Positions 8,694 to 17,560 are shown, numbered from the stretch's first letter. The stretch is 64,000 nt of DNA from an uncultured Selenomonadales bacterium (GCA_946407015.1 CAMJML010000004.1:186001-250000); one strand, 5' to 3'. Program-made: numbers and translations. The notes: generated by a model from the sequence alone, not told the origin.

Positions 8694-9383
8694 ATGATAC
8701 TCAACTTTTCGAAAGCAGCCACTTTATTAATTCCTTCGCTGTTACACGGTTTTAGTGTTGTTGTGCAGGCTACTATTTTAGGGTTTTTGCTGGCCATATT
8801 GCTGGGAATGCTGGTTGCTATCGGCAGGCTGTCAAATATCAAAGTCATTACCGGGCCTTTATACCTGTTTTTAGAATTAATTCGCGGAACACCGCTTTTG
8901 GTTCAACTGGTCTATATTTATTATGTTGTCCCATTGCTGCTGAATTTGCTTGCCAGTCTGTTTGGCTACAAAACCGATGTTCAGATCGCATCCTTGACGG
9001 CCGGGATATTGGGACTGGGCATTAATTATGGCTGTTATATGTCTGAAGTCATTCGTGCCTCCATTTTGTCCATTGACCGCGGTCAGACCGAGGCAGCACT
9101 GGCGTTAGGCTTTGGCAAATACCAGGCCTTGTTCCGGATTGTAATGCCCCAGGCCTTGCGCAGTATTATTCCGTCGCTGGGCAATTATCTGGTCATGATG
9201 GTCAAAGATACCTCGCTTCTGGCGTATGTGGCCGTGAATGAATTATTGCTGCGGACACAGACCTTCGCATCCCAGACGTTCCTGACCATAGAATCCTATA
9301 CGTTCTTGGCTCTGGCTTATTTAATTATCAGCATTCCGCTGTCTTACTTAGTCAAGAGGCTGGAAACCAAATTAAAGAATTAA
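8694..9383 (+). CDS. polar amino acid ABC transporter, permease (second system)
   Basis: 229-aa HisM/GlnP-type inner-membrane permease. It shows ELIRGTPLLVQLVYIYYVVP and the EAA loop with GQTEAALALGFGKYQALFRIVMPQA. It starts at an ATG preceded by AAGGAGGG, 12 bases after the ATPase stop, so the two genes are in one transcript. Confidence 0.92.
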   Translation: MILNFSKAATLLIPSLLHGFSVVVQATILGFLLAILLGMLVAIGRLSNIKVITGPLYLFLELIRGTPLLVQLVYIYYVVPLLLNLLASLFGYKTDVQIASLTAGILGLGINYGCYMSEVIRASILSIDRGQTEAALALGFGKYQALFRIVMPQALRSIIPSLGNYLVMMVKDTSLLAYVAVNELLLRTQTFASQTFLTIESYTFLALAYLIISIPLSYLVKRLETKLKN

Positions 9384-9522
9384 TCCGCAGGGTGCTTGAC
9401 ACCAGATTGCGTTTTCTTATTGGCGGAGTGAATAAAAAGGGGTGGATGAGAAGCCAAACATGAGGGAACTGGGTGGTAGATTCTGGTCATAAGTAGCTTA
9501 TAAAAAAACGAGGAGGATGAAA

Positions 9523-10413
9523 ATGATGAGAAACTTGTTTAAAAGACTGACTTTTGTTGCACTTTTAATGTTTGTCGTATCCATGGTATTGACTGGCTGC
9601 GGTTCTTCCACATCCACTGAAAAAGCGGTAGCTAAAAAAGACCCTAGTGCCAGTGCCAAACTAAATGCCTTGCGTGAAAAGGGCGTGTTGGTGGTGGGTT
9701 CGTCCAATGATGCTCCGTTTGCCTATATCGATGCCAGCAATGGTCAATTTTCCGGAGTGGATGCCTTGATTATCAAGGAAGTGGCCAAACGCTTAGGCAT
9801 TAATAAAGTAGAAATGAAACAGATCCCGTTTGAAAATCTGTTGATTGAACTGAATAAGGGCAGCATTGATATGGTTACCGATGCGATGTATATTAAACAG
9901 GAGCGGCTGGAGAAAGCACTCTTTACCGATGTATGGTACAAAGAGGGTGAAGCCGTTGTCATTAAAAAAGATTCCAGCATCAAGAGCAAAGAAGATTTAA
10001 AAGATAAAGTCCTTGGCGGGCAAAAAGGAACAGCTTTTCTTGAGGTTGCGCAAAAATGGGTGACCGAAGGCAAAGCCAAAGAGGTTAAAATATTCGGCAG
10101 TCAAGCTGAACTGATGATGGCGGTAAATACCGGCAAAGTCGATGCTTGCGTAACCGACGGGATTGTGGCCGGATATACCTTAAAACAAGATTCAAGCTTG
10201 AATCTGCAAATTCTAAGCCCTTATGAAGCTGAAGCTGCCGGTAGAATCGGTGCCGCTTTACGCTTCGAAGACAAGGAATTCCTTGCCGAAGTCAACAAAG
10301 CCTTAAATGACATGAAAAAAGACGGTACCTTGATGAATATCCTGCAACAATTTGGCTTAAACCAAGATTATTTTGTCTCGGTTGAGGACGGTATTACCAA
10401 GAATACCAAGTAA
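9523..10413 (+). CDS. polar amino acid ABC transporter, substrate-binding lipoprotein (second system)
   Basis: Family 3 solute-binding protein, 296 aa, with a lipoprotein signal peptide (VLTGC) and family segments VGSSNDAPFAYIDA, GVDALIIKEVAKRLG and GSIDMVTDAMYIKQERLEKALFTD. I chose the ATG at 9523, six bases behind GAGGAGG; the ATG at 9517 touches the ribosome site. It is 139 bases downstream of the permease, in the same direction. The ligand is probably an amino acid processed by the aminotransferase and SDR genes that follow; identity unknown. Confidence 0.9.
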   Translation: MMRNLFKRLTFVALLMFVVSMVLTGCGSSTSTEKAVAKKDPSASAKLNALREKGVLVVGSSNDAPFAYIDASNGQFSGVDALIIKEVAKRLGINKVEMKQIPFENLLIELNKGSIDMVTDAMYIKQERLEKALFTDVWYKEGEAVVIKKDSSIKSKEDLKDKVLGGQKGTAFLEVAQKWVTEGKAKEVKIFGSQAELMMAVNTGKVDACVTDGIVAGYTLKQDSSLNLQILSPYEAEAAGRIGAALRFEDKEFLAEVNKALNDMKKDGTLMNILQQFGLNQDYFVSVEDGITKNTK

Positions 10414-10430
10414 TTAATGCCATGATAGTG

Positions 10431-10480
10431 AATTACCTGGGCATGATAGCGTAACGAGCTGCCATGTCCAGGTAATTTTT
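10431..10480 (+). terminator. hairpin with T tract between binding protein and aminotransferase
   Basis: AATTACCTGG and CATG pair with CATG and CCAGGTAATT, running into TTTTTATT. It may partly separate the importer from the enzymes or set their ratio, since the next start codon is only about 50 bases on. Confidence 0.75.
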
Positions 10481-10529
10481 ATTGTATCCGGAGGATTCCA
10501 ATGCAAATTAATTTGCCGGGAGGTACAGT

Positions 10530-11843
10530 ATGGAAAAATTTAAAACTGAAAAGTCGAAAGCCTTATTTGAGCAAACTCGATTGGTTTTGGTCGACGGGGT
10601 GGCCAGTTCTTTTCACAAAGCGGCGGATGAAGATTATCCGGTTTGTCTCGAACGGGGCTATGGCTCAAAAGTATACGATGTGGACGGAAATGAATATATC
10701 GACTATATTGCGGCCTTTGGCCCGATGCTGCTGGGGTATTGTCCCGATGCGGTAAATCAAGTCGTTATCAAACAATTGGCCAAAGGCTCGCAATTGGCGG
10801 CTGCCACTCCAGAATTGTATCGTTTATCCAAACTTTTGACTGAAATCATTCCCTGTGCTGAAAAGGTATCCTATCAAAACTCAGGCACAGAGGCCAATCT
10901 GCATGCTTTCCGACTGGCAAGAGCCTATACCGGCAAGCAAAAGCTGATCAAGTTTGAAGGCCAGTATCATGGCTGGGCGGATGAGGAGAAGGTCAGCATT
11001 GATGCCGATAGCGTGCGTGACCTGGGCGACCGGGAGGCTCCCAGAAAACTTTACCACTCCAAAGGCCAACGGCAGGAGACGGCCGATGATGTCATCATTC
11101 TTCCCTGGAATGATCTGGCGCTTTTAGAACAGGTCTTAAGCAAACAGGCCGGTGAAATTGCTGCAATCATCACCGAACCCATTATGTGTGATTCCGGCCC
11201 GATCTTGCCTCAGCCCGGCTATCTGGCAGGCTTAAGAGAACTGGCTACCCGTTACCGCGTTGTCCTCATTTTTGATGAAGTGATTACCGGATTCCGGGTG
11301 GCACTAGGCGGAGCGCAGCAGTATTATCAGGTTGTTCCCGATTTGGCTGTTTTTGCCAAGGCCATTGCCGGCGGCTACCCTTTTGCGGCGATTGCCGGGA
11401 AGCGGGCGGTGATGGACGCCGGCGTTCATGCCTCCGGCACTTTTAACGGTAACCCGGTTGGCGTGGCTGCTGCGCTGGCTACCTTGGAAACGCTGCAAGC
11501 CGAAGGCGTTTATGAAAGGCTGGAATTTATCAGTAGGCTGTTGACGGAAGGCATTACGGCCTTAGCCTGCAAATATCAGGAAACGGTATTTTGCACTTGT
11601 ATCGGTTCCATTGGGATTCTGGTCTTCGGAATGAATAAACCGGCTGCTGATTTTAGGGAATTCCTTGAACAAGCCGCTCTTTTGCGCTATCAACAGTTCG
11701 TGAAGAAGGCCCGGGAATATGGTGTTCGGTTTACAGCCAGACGGGGCCGGATTTATCTTTCCACCCAGCATACAGAAGCGGATATTCAAAAAACACTGCA
11801 AGTGATTGAGCAGGTTTTTGCGGAACTGCAAGGAGGGCTATAG
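10530..11843 (+). CDS. class III PLP aminotransferase, glutamate-1-semialdehyde aminomutase-like
   Basis: 437 aa, fold type I PLP enzyme. NSGTEANLHAFRLARAYTG, KFEGQYHGWAD, IFDEVITGFRVA and FAKAIAGGYPFAA (PLP lysine Lys277) resemble the HemL-like branch. No other haem biosynthesis gene is near, and it sits in an amino acid import/catabolism operon, so it is more likely a catabolic aminotransferase or amino acid mutase than a true HemL. GGGAGG precedes the ATG. The SDR gene starts one base past its stop codon, so they are almost certainly co-translated. Confidence 0.85.
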   Translation: MEKFKTEKSKALFEQTRLVLVDGVASSFHKAADEDYPVCLERGYGSKVYDVDGNEYIDYIAAFGPMLLGYCPDAVNQVVIKQLAKGSQLAAATPELYRLSKLLTEIIPCAEKVSYQNSGTEANLHAFRLARAYTGKQKLIKFEGQYHGWADEEKVSIDADSVRDLGDREAPRKLYHSKGQRQETADDVIILPWNDLALLEQVLSKQAGEIAAIITEPIMCDSGPILPQPGYLAGLRELATRYRVVLIFDEVITGFRVALGGAQQYYQVVPDLAVFAKAIAGGYPFAAIAGKRAVMDAGVHASGTFNGNPVGVAAALATLETLQAEGVYERLEFISRLLTEGITALACKYQETVFCTCIGSIGILVFGMNKPAADFREFLEQAALLRYQQFVKKAREYGVRFTARRGRIYLSTQHTEADIQKTLQVIEQVFAELQGGL

Positions 11844-11844
11844 C

Positions 11845-12609
11845 ATGGAGTTGTTTTCACTGCAAGATAAAGTGGCGGTAGTCGTTGGCGGCAGTAAAGG
11901 ACTGGGCAGGGGGATTGCGACCGGATTAGCACTGGCCGGGGCGACCGTAGTGTTAGGCAGCAGGCATCAGCGTGAACTGGATCAGACGGCTGCGGAAATC
12001 CGCAAAGAAACACGGGCTGCCGTGTACGGGGTTGCTGTCGACATGACTTCACTGGCCGGCATTGAGGATTTTGTCCACCAGGTGATTGCCAAAGCTGGCC
12101 ACATTGATATTCTCGTCAACAGTGCGGGTATCAATATTAGAAAAAGTGCGCTCGATTTTACCGAACAGGATTGGGATACCGTTCAGGATGTTCAGCTAAA
12201 ATATGTTTTTTTTATGAATCAGGCTGTCGCCCGGCATATGATTCAGGCGAAAATTCCCGGCAGGTTGATCAATATGGCGTCCTTAACCAGTGTGCTGGGG
12301 CTTAAAGGCATGGTGGCGTATGGGGCAGCCAAAGCAGGAATTGTTCAGATGACCAAGGCCCTTGCCAACGAGTGGGCGGAGTATGGCCTTCGGGTCAATG
12401 CCATTGGCCCGGGGTATTACAAAACCGAGATGACCCAGGCTCTGTTTGCCGATGAAAAAGCCGTAAAAGCCATGCTGGCTAATATCCCGCTCAGAAGGTT
12501 GGGGCTGCCGGAAGATTTGATTGGCACCGCCATTTTGCTGGCCTCCGATGCAGCCGCGTATATTACCGGCCAAGTCTTCTATGTCGATGGCGGGTGGCTC
12601 ATTGAGTAA
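11845..12609 (+). CDS. short-chain dehydrogenase/reductase
   Basis: 254-aa classical SDR. It has the nucleotide motif GGSKGLGRGIA near the N-terminus, the NSAG motif, and a catalytic Ser146, Tyr159 and Lys163 (YGAAK), then PGYYKTEMT and a C-terminal GQVFYVDGGW. It most resembles the gluconate 5-dehydrogenase/3-oxoacyl-ACP reductase group, but the substrate cannot be read from sequence. I chose the ATG at 11845, preceded by AGGAGGG, rather than the in-frame start at 11806 inside the aminotransferase. Its place behind an aminotransferase suggests reduction or oxidation of the deaminated product. Confidence 0.85.
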   Translation: MELFSLQDKVAVVVGGSKGLGRGIATGLALAGATVVLGSRHQRELDQTAAEIRKETRAAVYGVAVDMTSLAGIEDFVHQVIAKAGHIDILVNSAGINIRKSALDFTEQDWDTVQDVQLKYVFFMNQAVARHMIQAKIPGRLINMASLTSVLGLKGMVAYGAAKAGIVQMTKALANEWAEYGLRVNAIGPGYYKTEMTQALFADEKAVKAMLANIPLRRLGLPEDLIGTAILLASDAAAYITGQVFYVDGGWLIE

Positions 12610-12725
12610 ACGCGTAAAGTCGGTACTTGCTAATCAGGCGGTCCGGCAGCCGCTGCGAAGGACCGGACTGTGAACTTTATCCAGCAAAATCAGGATGAAC
12701 TGTGCAGAAATAACAACGATTTTCA

Positions 12726-12753
12726 TTGACGGGGTTTGGTTGGTTTGCTATAC
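12726..12753 (+). promoter_or_regulatory. promoter of the pucR-type regulator gene
   Basis: TTGACG, a 17-base spacer and TATACT lie just upstream of the regulator leader. Because a promoter sits here, the long open frame that starts at 12726 cannot be the real gene start. Confidence 0.75.
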
Positions 12754-12788
12754 TAAACAAAAATGTTATTCTGTCTGTCAAAGAAGAC

Positions 12789-12835
12789 TCAAAGCCCGCA
12801 TGGCGATCATGCGGAGCTTGGGTCTTTTTTTTCGT
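12789..12835 (+). terminator. strong intrinsic terminator in the leader of the PucR-type regulator gene
   Basis: AGACTCAA…CCGCATG pairs with CATGCGG…TTGGGTCT and is followed by eight T. It lies between the promoter (TATACT at about 12748) and the start codon at 12879, so it either attenuates the regulator gene or ends a small RNA of about 75 bases. Confidence 0.75.
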
Positions 12836-12878
12836 ACTGCAATTCAATCTATTTCCATTGATGAAGGGGATGTTTGCT

Positions 12879-14114
12879 ATGATCAGCTGCCGGGAAATTA
12901 TTAGTCTGCCTTCACTGTCCAAATTGAATATCGTTGCCGGCAAATCCGGCTTGGACCGGTTGGTACGCTGGGTCCATTTTATCGATTTGCCTGATGTTGT
13001 TCCCTGGGTGCAGGGAGGAGAGCTGCTGATTATTACCGGAATTGGGTTCAATGGGGACTTGGATAAACTCACTGAACTGGTACGGGGAATTATCCGTAAG
13101 AAATTAGCCGGTTTGATTATCAATATTGGGCCGTATATTCAGGAAACTCCCGCCGAGGTGGTGAGTTTGGCAGAGCAAGCCAACTTTCCGATTTTTGAGC
13201 TGCCCTGGGAGGTAAAAATCATCGAAGTCACGCGGGAAATCAGCAGTCACATTGTCATGAAACAAACGGAGGAGCGTTCGATCAAGGATTTTCTGGAGCA
13301 ATTGCTGCTGTTTCCGTTAGCAGACCCGGAAGTGCTGATCCAGCGGGCCGCTTATTATGGGTATGATTTGGCCAAACCGCATCAGGTAGCGATTATCAGC
13401 CCTGCCCGGTTAGCAGAATTTATGCAGGCTCAAAAACTGAAAGACGAAAAAGCCTTGGTTGCCCTGAAAGTGCGGTTCGAAACTATCATCCGCAATACCT
13501 TAAGACACCATGGACGAAGAGTGCTGCAAATGCTCCTCGGTGATGATGTCGTGTTATTGCTGCCCTATGAAAACCTGGTAACCGGCGCGAAACAAAATAC
13601 CAGTGTGCTCCAGGATATTTTTGAAAAACTGGCCGCTGAAATGCCTGGTCTGGCAGTTACGGCTGCGTTGGGCGGCCGGTTTGAAAATTTGCAGGATGCC
13701 AGACGCAGCTATTTGCAGGCTATTAAGGTACTGCGCAGTTTTTCGGAACTGAGGACAACGGCCTGTCCTATTTATGCTTACGAAGAATTAGGCATTTATA
13801 AGCTACTTTTTGAGATTGGCTCTGACAAGCTGGCCCATTATCATCAGGAAGTTATTGAACCCTTAAACGATTATGACAACAAACATCATATGGATTTAGT
13901 GAATAGCCTGTTCGTCTATTTTGAGGAGAACTGCAATGCGGCTAAAACAGCCAAGCGCTTGTTTGTTCACCGGAATACGCTGGATTACCGGCTGAAAAAA
14001 ATAGCTGACATTACCGGGAGAAACTTAGATAATCCGTATGACCGTTTAACCCTGCAGCTTGGGGTTATTGTAGGAAAGCAAATTGCCCATGATAGTTTTT
14101 CGTTTGACGGCTGA
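12879..14114 (+). CDS. PucR family transcriptional regulator
   Basis: 411 aa with the PucR architecture. The N-terminal purine-catabolism-like domain reads IISLPSLSKLNIVAGKSGLDRLVRWVHF and VVPWVQGGELLIITG, a GGDEF-related middle follows, and a C-terminal helix-turn-helix reads NAAKTAKRLFVHRNTLDYRLKKI. These cytoplasmic regulators usually respond to a nitrogenous metabolite and often activate adjacent catabolic genes. GAAGGGG ends nine bases before the ATG at 12879; the ATG at 12870 touches that site and the longer frame overlaps the promoter and terminator, so I reject both. Likely target: the aminotransferase gene immediately downstream, whose upstream region has inverted repeats. Confidence 0.9.
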   Translation: MISCREIISLPSLSKLNIVAGKSGLDRLVRWVHFIDLPDVVPWVQGGELLIITGIGFNGDLDKLTELVRGIIRKKLAGLIINIGPYIQETPAEVVSLAEQANFPIFELPWEVKIIEVTREISSHIVMKQTEERSIKDFLEQLLLFPLADPEVLIQRAAYYGYDLAKPHQVAIISPARLAEFMQAQKLKDEKALVALKVRFETIIRNTLRHHGRRVLQMLLGDDVVLLLPYENLVTGAKQNTSVLQDIFEKLAAEMPGLAVTAALGGRFENLQDARRSYLQAIKVLRSFSELRTTACPIYAYEELGIYKLLFEIGSDKLAHYHQEVIEPLNDYDNKHHMDLVNSLFVYFEENCNAAKTAKRLFVHRNTLDYRLKKIADITGRNLDNPYDRLTLQLGVIVGKQIAHDSFSFDG

Positions 14115-14125
14115 ACGGGTGCAAA

Positions 14126-14165
14126 TGTCACAAAAGATTTCAGAACATCTTGTGATAGGATCACA
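14126..14165. promoter_or_regulatory. overlapping inverted repeats upstream of the GABA-type aminotransferase gene
   Basis: TCACAA…GAT/ATC…TTGTGA is an interrupted inverted repeat (14129-14155) and TGTGATAGGATCACA (14151-14165) is a perfect 5-bp repeat around a 5-base spacer. A further TGTGAT occurs at 14184. A -10-like TACTAT follows at 14189. They are a plausible operator for the PucR-type regulator just upstream, or for a CRP/FNR-like protein. Confidence 0.45.
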
Positions 14166-14230
14166 TAGACGCTGCTGGATGCATGTGATACTATTAAACC
14201 ATAAACAAAAGCGGAGTGACAAAGAGCAAT

Positions 14231-14275
14231 GGCGCTGAATGATATCCTGCAGGGATGGATTCAGCGTTTTCTTTT
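14231..14275 (+). terminator. leader hairpin with T tract upstream of the aminotransferase gene
   Basis: CGCTGAAT pairs with ATTCAGCG and runs into TTTTCTTTTT, 30 bases before the start codon at 14304. This is the third leader hairpin of this kind in the catabolic region. Confidence 0.6.
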
Positions 14276-14303
14276 TGACCATGATGCTAGGGAGGTTTTT
14301 ATC

Positions 14304-15623
14304 ATGAGTGGTACCGAAAGCAAGACACAGCAGCTCCTGCAAAGAAAAAATCAGGCCGTTGCCAGAGGAATTGCCAACTCCACCAATGTCTTTGTGGAAA
14401 AAGCAAGTGGGGCTGTCATCACCGATGTTGAGGGAAAAGAATTTCTGGATTTTTATGCCGGTGTTGGCGTGCTGAATGTGGGTCACTGTCCTGAACCGGT
14501 GGTGAAAGCGGTTCAGCAGCAGGCTGATAAATTGCTGCATTCTTTCTTTGCCATTGCCATGTATGAGCCTTATGTGGCGCTGGCGGAAAAGCTGAATGCC
14601 ATTGCACCGGGTTCTGCCGTGAAAAAGACTATGTTTGCCAACAGCGGTGCTGAAGCTGTTGAAAATGCAGTAAAAATTGCCCGCCATGCGACTAAGAAAA
14701 CAGGTATCATTTCTTTTGAATGTGCCTTTCATGGCCGGACGTTTATGACTATGAGCCTGACCAGTAAGGTCAAACCGTACAAATATGGCTTCGGACCTTT
14801 TGCTCCGGATGTGTATAAAGTTCCATCCGCCTATTGTTACCGCTGTCATTATCGCTCGTCTTACCCGGGCTGTGGCCTGCATTGCCTGGAAAACTTTGAG
14901 CGCTTCTTTGCGGCCGAAATTGATGCCGAGCATATTGCGGCGATGATTATTGAACCGGTACAGGGTGAAGGCGGCTTTTTAGTGCCGCCGCCGGAATTTT
15001 TGCCGGGATTGAAATCCATCTGCCAAAGTAAAGGGATTTTACTGATTGCGGATGAGGTGCAGACCGGCTTTGGCCGTACCGGTAAGATGTTTGCTATTGA
15101 AAACTGGGGTGTGGAGCCGGATTTGATGACAACCGCCAAATCCATTGCAGCCGGTGTTCCTCTGAGTGCTGTAACCGGCAAAGCCGAGTACATGGATGCG
15201 CCTGATGCCGGCAATATCGGCGGGACTTATGGCGGTAACCCGCTGGCTTGTGTCGCTGGTTTAGAAACCATCAAGTTTATCGAGGACAATCATTTGTGCA
15301 GCCGGGCTGCGGAAATTGGCCAAAAGACCATGACCAGGCTCAAAGCCCTGCAAGAGCGGTGCCCGGCTATTGGTGACGTACGGGGACTTGGCGCCATGAT
15401 TGGAATCGAACTGGTCAAAGACCGCGAAACCAAAGAACCGGCCAAAGAGCTGACCGGCAAAGTGGTCAAGTATTGCCTGGAACAAGGCGTCATGCTTATT
15501 AGCGCCGGGATATTCAGTAACGTCATTCGCTTGCTGATCCCTTTGGTGGTCACGGATGAGCAACTGGATCGCGGCCTGACTGTATTGGAACAAAGCATTT
15601 TACGAGCTGCTGCCGAAGAATAA
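14304..15623 (+). CDS. class III aminotransferase, 4-aminobutyrate aminotransferase-like
   Basis: 439 aa. Family segments are YAGVGVLNVGHCPEPVV, NSGAEAVENAVKIAR, FHGRTFMTMSLT, IIEPVQGEGGF, IADEVQTGFGRTG and TTAKSIAAGVPL (PLP lysine Lys279), matching 4-aminobutyrate and related omega-amino acid aminotransferases. A cysteine-rich insert (CYRCHYRSSYPGCGLHC, about residues 178-194) occurs in a subset of the family. I chose the ATG at 14304, preceded by GGGAGG; the longer frame from 14229 includes the leader hairpin. It lies 190 bases downstream of a PucR-type regulator gene, its probable activator. The exact amino donor is not determined. Confidence 0.88.
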   Translation: MSGTESKTQQLLQRKNQAVARGIANSTNVFVEKASGAVITDVEGKEFLDFYAGVGVLNVGHCPEPVVKAVQQQADKLLHSFFAIAMYEPYVALAEKLNAIAPGSAVKKTMFANSGAEAVENAVKIARHATKKTGIISFECAFHGRTFMTMSLTSKVKPYKYGFGPFAPDVYKVPSAYCYRCHYRSSYPGCGLHCLENFERFFAAEIDAEHIAAMIIEPVQGEGGFLVPPPEFLPGLKSICQSKGILLIADEVQTGFGRTGKMFAIENWGVEPDLMTTAKSIAAGVPLSAVTGKAEYMDAPDAGNIGGTYGGNPLACVAGLETIKFIEDNHLCSRAAEIGQKTMTRLKALQERCPAIGDVRGLGAMIGIELVKDRETKEPAKELTGKVVKYCLEQGVMLISAGIFSNVIRLLIPLVVTDEQLDRGLTVLEQSILRAAAEE

Positions 15624-15643
15624 GATGTAAAAAAGGGATAAAA

Positions 15644-15690
15644 AGCGCTTGTTGACAACAGATCTGTTGTTGGCAGGCGCTCGTTTTTTG
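15644..15690 (+). terminator. Rho-independent terminator ending the catabolic region
   Basis: AGCGC…GTTG…CAACAGATCTGTTG…GGCGCT forms a long stem followed by six T. It separates the aminotransferase gene from the iron-regulated island. Confidence 0.85.
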
Positions 15691-15743
15691 GTATTTAGTT
15701 GTTGGCAAAATGCTCTTACAGCCCTGTTTTTAAAATCCTTTTT

Positions 15744-15829
15744 ACCATACAAAAGATCCTGTTTGTCCTAGAAGCAAGCGACTGTATTACAGTATTATTT
15801 TTCTATTATCCTTATTGAGAGGGAATATC
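15744..15829 (+). promoter_or_regulatory. activator element copy 1 with -10 box and Fur-like box, upstream of the ECF ATPase
   Basis: ACCATA…ATCCTGTTTGTCCTAGAA (15744-15773), then 24 bases after TTGTCC a -10 box TATTAT (15793-15798), then a weak Fur-like box (15811-15829, ending GGGAATATC). The same element occurs three more times in the window, at the same distance from a -10 box. Confidence 0.7.
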
Positions 15830-15907
15830 AATAAAATATTTAGCCATTTTGGAGGGTGCCGTTATTTTTTATGTAATTTTACGTAATATCAGTAATAATG
15901 GAAATAG

Positions 15908-15959
15908 TTGTAAATTCAGATAGGATTTGCTATAATACATGATAATGATAATCAATATC
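15908..15959 (+). promoter_or_regulatory. second promoter with near-consensus Fur box
   Basis: TTGTAA (15908-15913), a 17-base spacer, TATAAT (15931-15936) and GATAATGATAATCAATATC (15941-15959), which matches the 19-bp Fur consensus at nearly all positions and covers the expected transcription start. It should repress the ECF ATPase/AraC genes when iron is plentiful. Confidence 0.85.
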
Positions 15960-15999
15960 TAAAAGTGAATACTAACTGAAACGATATGGAGAAAGGGGC

Positions 16000-16032
16000 A
16001 TGAATAATGAACAAAACCGAGAGCTAAAGTAA
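16000..16032 (+). CDS. 10-codon ORF in the Fur-regulated leader
   Basis: MNNEQNRELK with GAAAGGGG directly upstream. It could be a leader peptide or the stump of a lost gene; there is no other evidence for a function. Confidence 0.2.
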   Translation: MNNEQNRELK

Positions 16033-16087
16033 AGCAGCATGTGGACAAAAATGTATTTGCCGTTCTGCCGGCAGGGAGGCTCTGGCT

Positions 16088-17560
16088 GTGATTGCAATCA
16101 AAGAGGTAAGTTTTCGTTATCATGAGGATCGGGATGAAAGTATTTCTTCCATAAACCTGCGGATCAAACAAGGCGAGTTTGTTTTATTCTGTGGCCGCAG
16201 CGGCTGCGGCAAGACCACTGTTACCCGGCTGCTTAACGGTTTGATCCCGCATTTTTATGAAGGGTCCCTGCAGGGAGAGGTTCTGATTAAAGGCAGGAGT
16301 ATCCGTGATATGAAGCTGCATCAGATTGCCCAACTGGTCGGCTCTGTATTCCAGGATCCCCGTTCGCAATTTTTTACGGTGGATACTACCTCCGAAATTG
16401 CATTTGGCTGTGAAAACAAGGGCATGGCCAGAGAGGAAATGATCCGCCGGCTGGACGATACGGTGGCCGCGATGAAAATTGCGAAGCTGCTGGAGAGAAA
16501 TATATTTAAGTTGTCGAGCGGGGAAAAACAAAAGATTGCCATTGCTTCGGTCTATGCGGCGGGTCCCTCTGTTTTCGTACTGGATGAGCCTTCGGCTAAC
16601 CTGGACCAGCAAGCTACGGAAGAACTCCGCGATATTCTTTGCCTGCTGAAAGAGAGAGGACATACTGTCATTATCGCCGAGCACCGCCTGCATTACCTAA
16701 GAGACCTTATCGACCGGGTGATTTACATGGAGCAAGGAAGAATCACCGGGGAGTATGACAGACAAAGTTTTTTAGCTATGTCTGAAAAAGAACGTCAGAA
16801 TAAGGGACTGCGGTGCATTTTTCCCGAAGAACTGGCGTGGCAGCGCCCGGACAGAAAAAAGCAGACAGGGGAAGAAGTGTTGGCACTGGACAGATTATGC
16901 TTTGGGTATATGGGCAGCCCGCCGGTGCTGGACGGGATGTGCCTTAAGGCCGGGAAAGGCGAAATTATTGGCGTTGCCGGCTTAAACGGTGCAGGGAAAA
17001 GCACTTTTGCCAAAATTCTTTGCGGGCTGCTGGGCGAAAAAAAAGGAACAGTCAAGTTACTGTCTGCTCAGGCCAAAACCGGCGAACGCGTAAAGCGATC
17101 CTATTTTGTTATGCAGGATGCCGACTACCAGCTGTTTACCGAAAGTGTGGAGGAGGAACTGGGCCTGGGAAATGAATCCCTGCCGCAATTGAGTGCAAAA
17201 ATAGAGGCGGTGATGGAAAGCCTTGGTCTTTCTCACTTCAGGGAGTGTCATCCTGCTTCGCTTTCGGGCGGACAAAAACAGCGGGTGACGATTGCCGTGG
17301 CCCTGGTCAAAAGGGCGGAACTGCTGATTCTTGATGAACCTACCAGTGGTCTGGATGCGGAAAATATGCGGCGGGTTGCTGCCATGCTCCAAAAGGTTTC
17401 GGAAGAAGGGAAAACGGTATTTGTCATCACCCATGACTATGAGTTTATCGTCCATACCTGTACCCGGATTGTCTATTTGGAAGACGGAAAAATTGGGGCG
17501 GATTTTTTTCTCAATGACAATAATTTCATGCAACTGAAACGCTTGTTTAATTTTGCCTGA
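16088..17560 (+). CDS. ECF-type ABC transporter, fused two-domain ATPase
   Basis: 490 aa with two complete ATPase domains. Domain 1 has Walker A GRSGCGKTT (about residues 37-45), the Q-loop VFQDPRSQFF, signature LSSGEKQK and Walker B VFVLDEPSANLD. Domain 2 has Walker A GLNGAGKST (about residues 300-308), signature LSGGQKQR and Walker B LLILDEPTSGLD. QDPRSQFF is typical of energy-coupling-factor (EcfA/EcfA') ATPases. An ECF transporter also needs S and T membrane proteins; none is adjacent, but S and T genes lie alone at 57170 and 57829. It starts at a GTG behind GGGAGG, downstream of Fur-box promoters. The AraC gene follows. Confidence 0.88.
   Translation: MIAIKEVSFRYHEDRDESISSINLRIKQGEFVLFCGRSGCGKTTVTRLLNGLIPHFYEGSLQGEVLIKGRSIRDMKLHQIAQLVGSVFQDPRSQFFTVDTTSEIAFGCENKGMAREEMIRRLDDTVAAMKIAKLLERNIFKLSSGEKQKIAIASVYAAGPSVFVLDEPSANLDQQATEELRDILCLLKERGHTVIIAEHRLHYLRDLIDRVIYMEQGRITGEYDRQSFLAMSEKERQNKGLRCIFPEELAWQRPDRKKQTGEEVLALDRLCFGYMGSPPVLDGMCLKAGKGEIIGVAGLNGAGKSTFAKILCGLLGEKKGTVKLLSAQAKTGERVKRSYFVMQDADYQLFTESVEEELGLGNESLPQLSAKIEAVMESLGLSHFRECHPASLSGGQKQRVTIAVALVKRAELLILDEPTSGLDAENMRRVAAMLQKVSEEGKTVFVITHDYEFIVHTCTRIVYLEDGKIGADFFLNDNNFMQLKRLFNFA

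Noticed and set aside
10530-11843. True HemL (haem biosynthesis)
   Set aside because: No haem genes nearby; placed in an amino acid import/catabolism operon and the lysine region FAKAIAGGYP is only similar to HemL.
12726-12878. N-terminal extension of the PucR-type regulator to 462 aa
   Set aside because: The extension runs through a good promoter and a strong terminator; the family begins at MISCREIISLPSL and a ribosome site fits the ATG at 12879.
14046-14933. 295-codon minus-strand ORF
   Set aside because: Antisense to the aminotransferase gene, which has clear motifs; low-complexity translation without family features.
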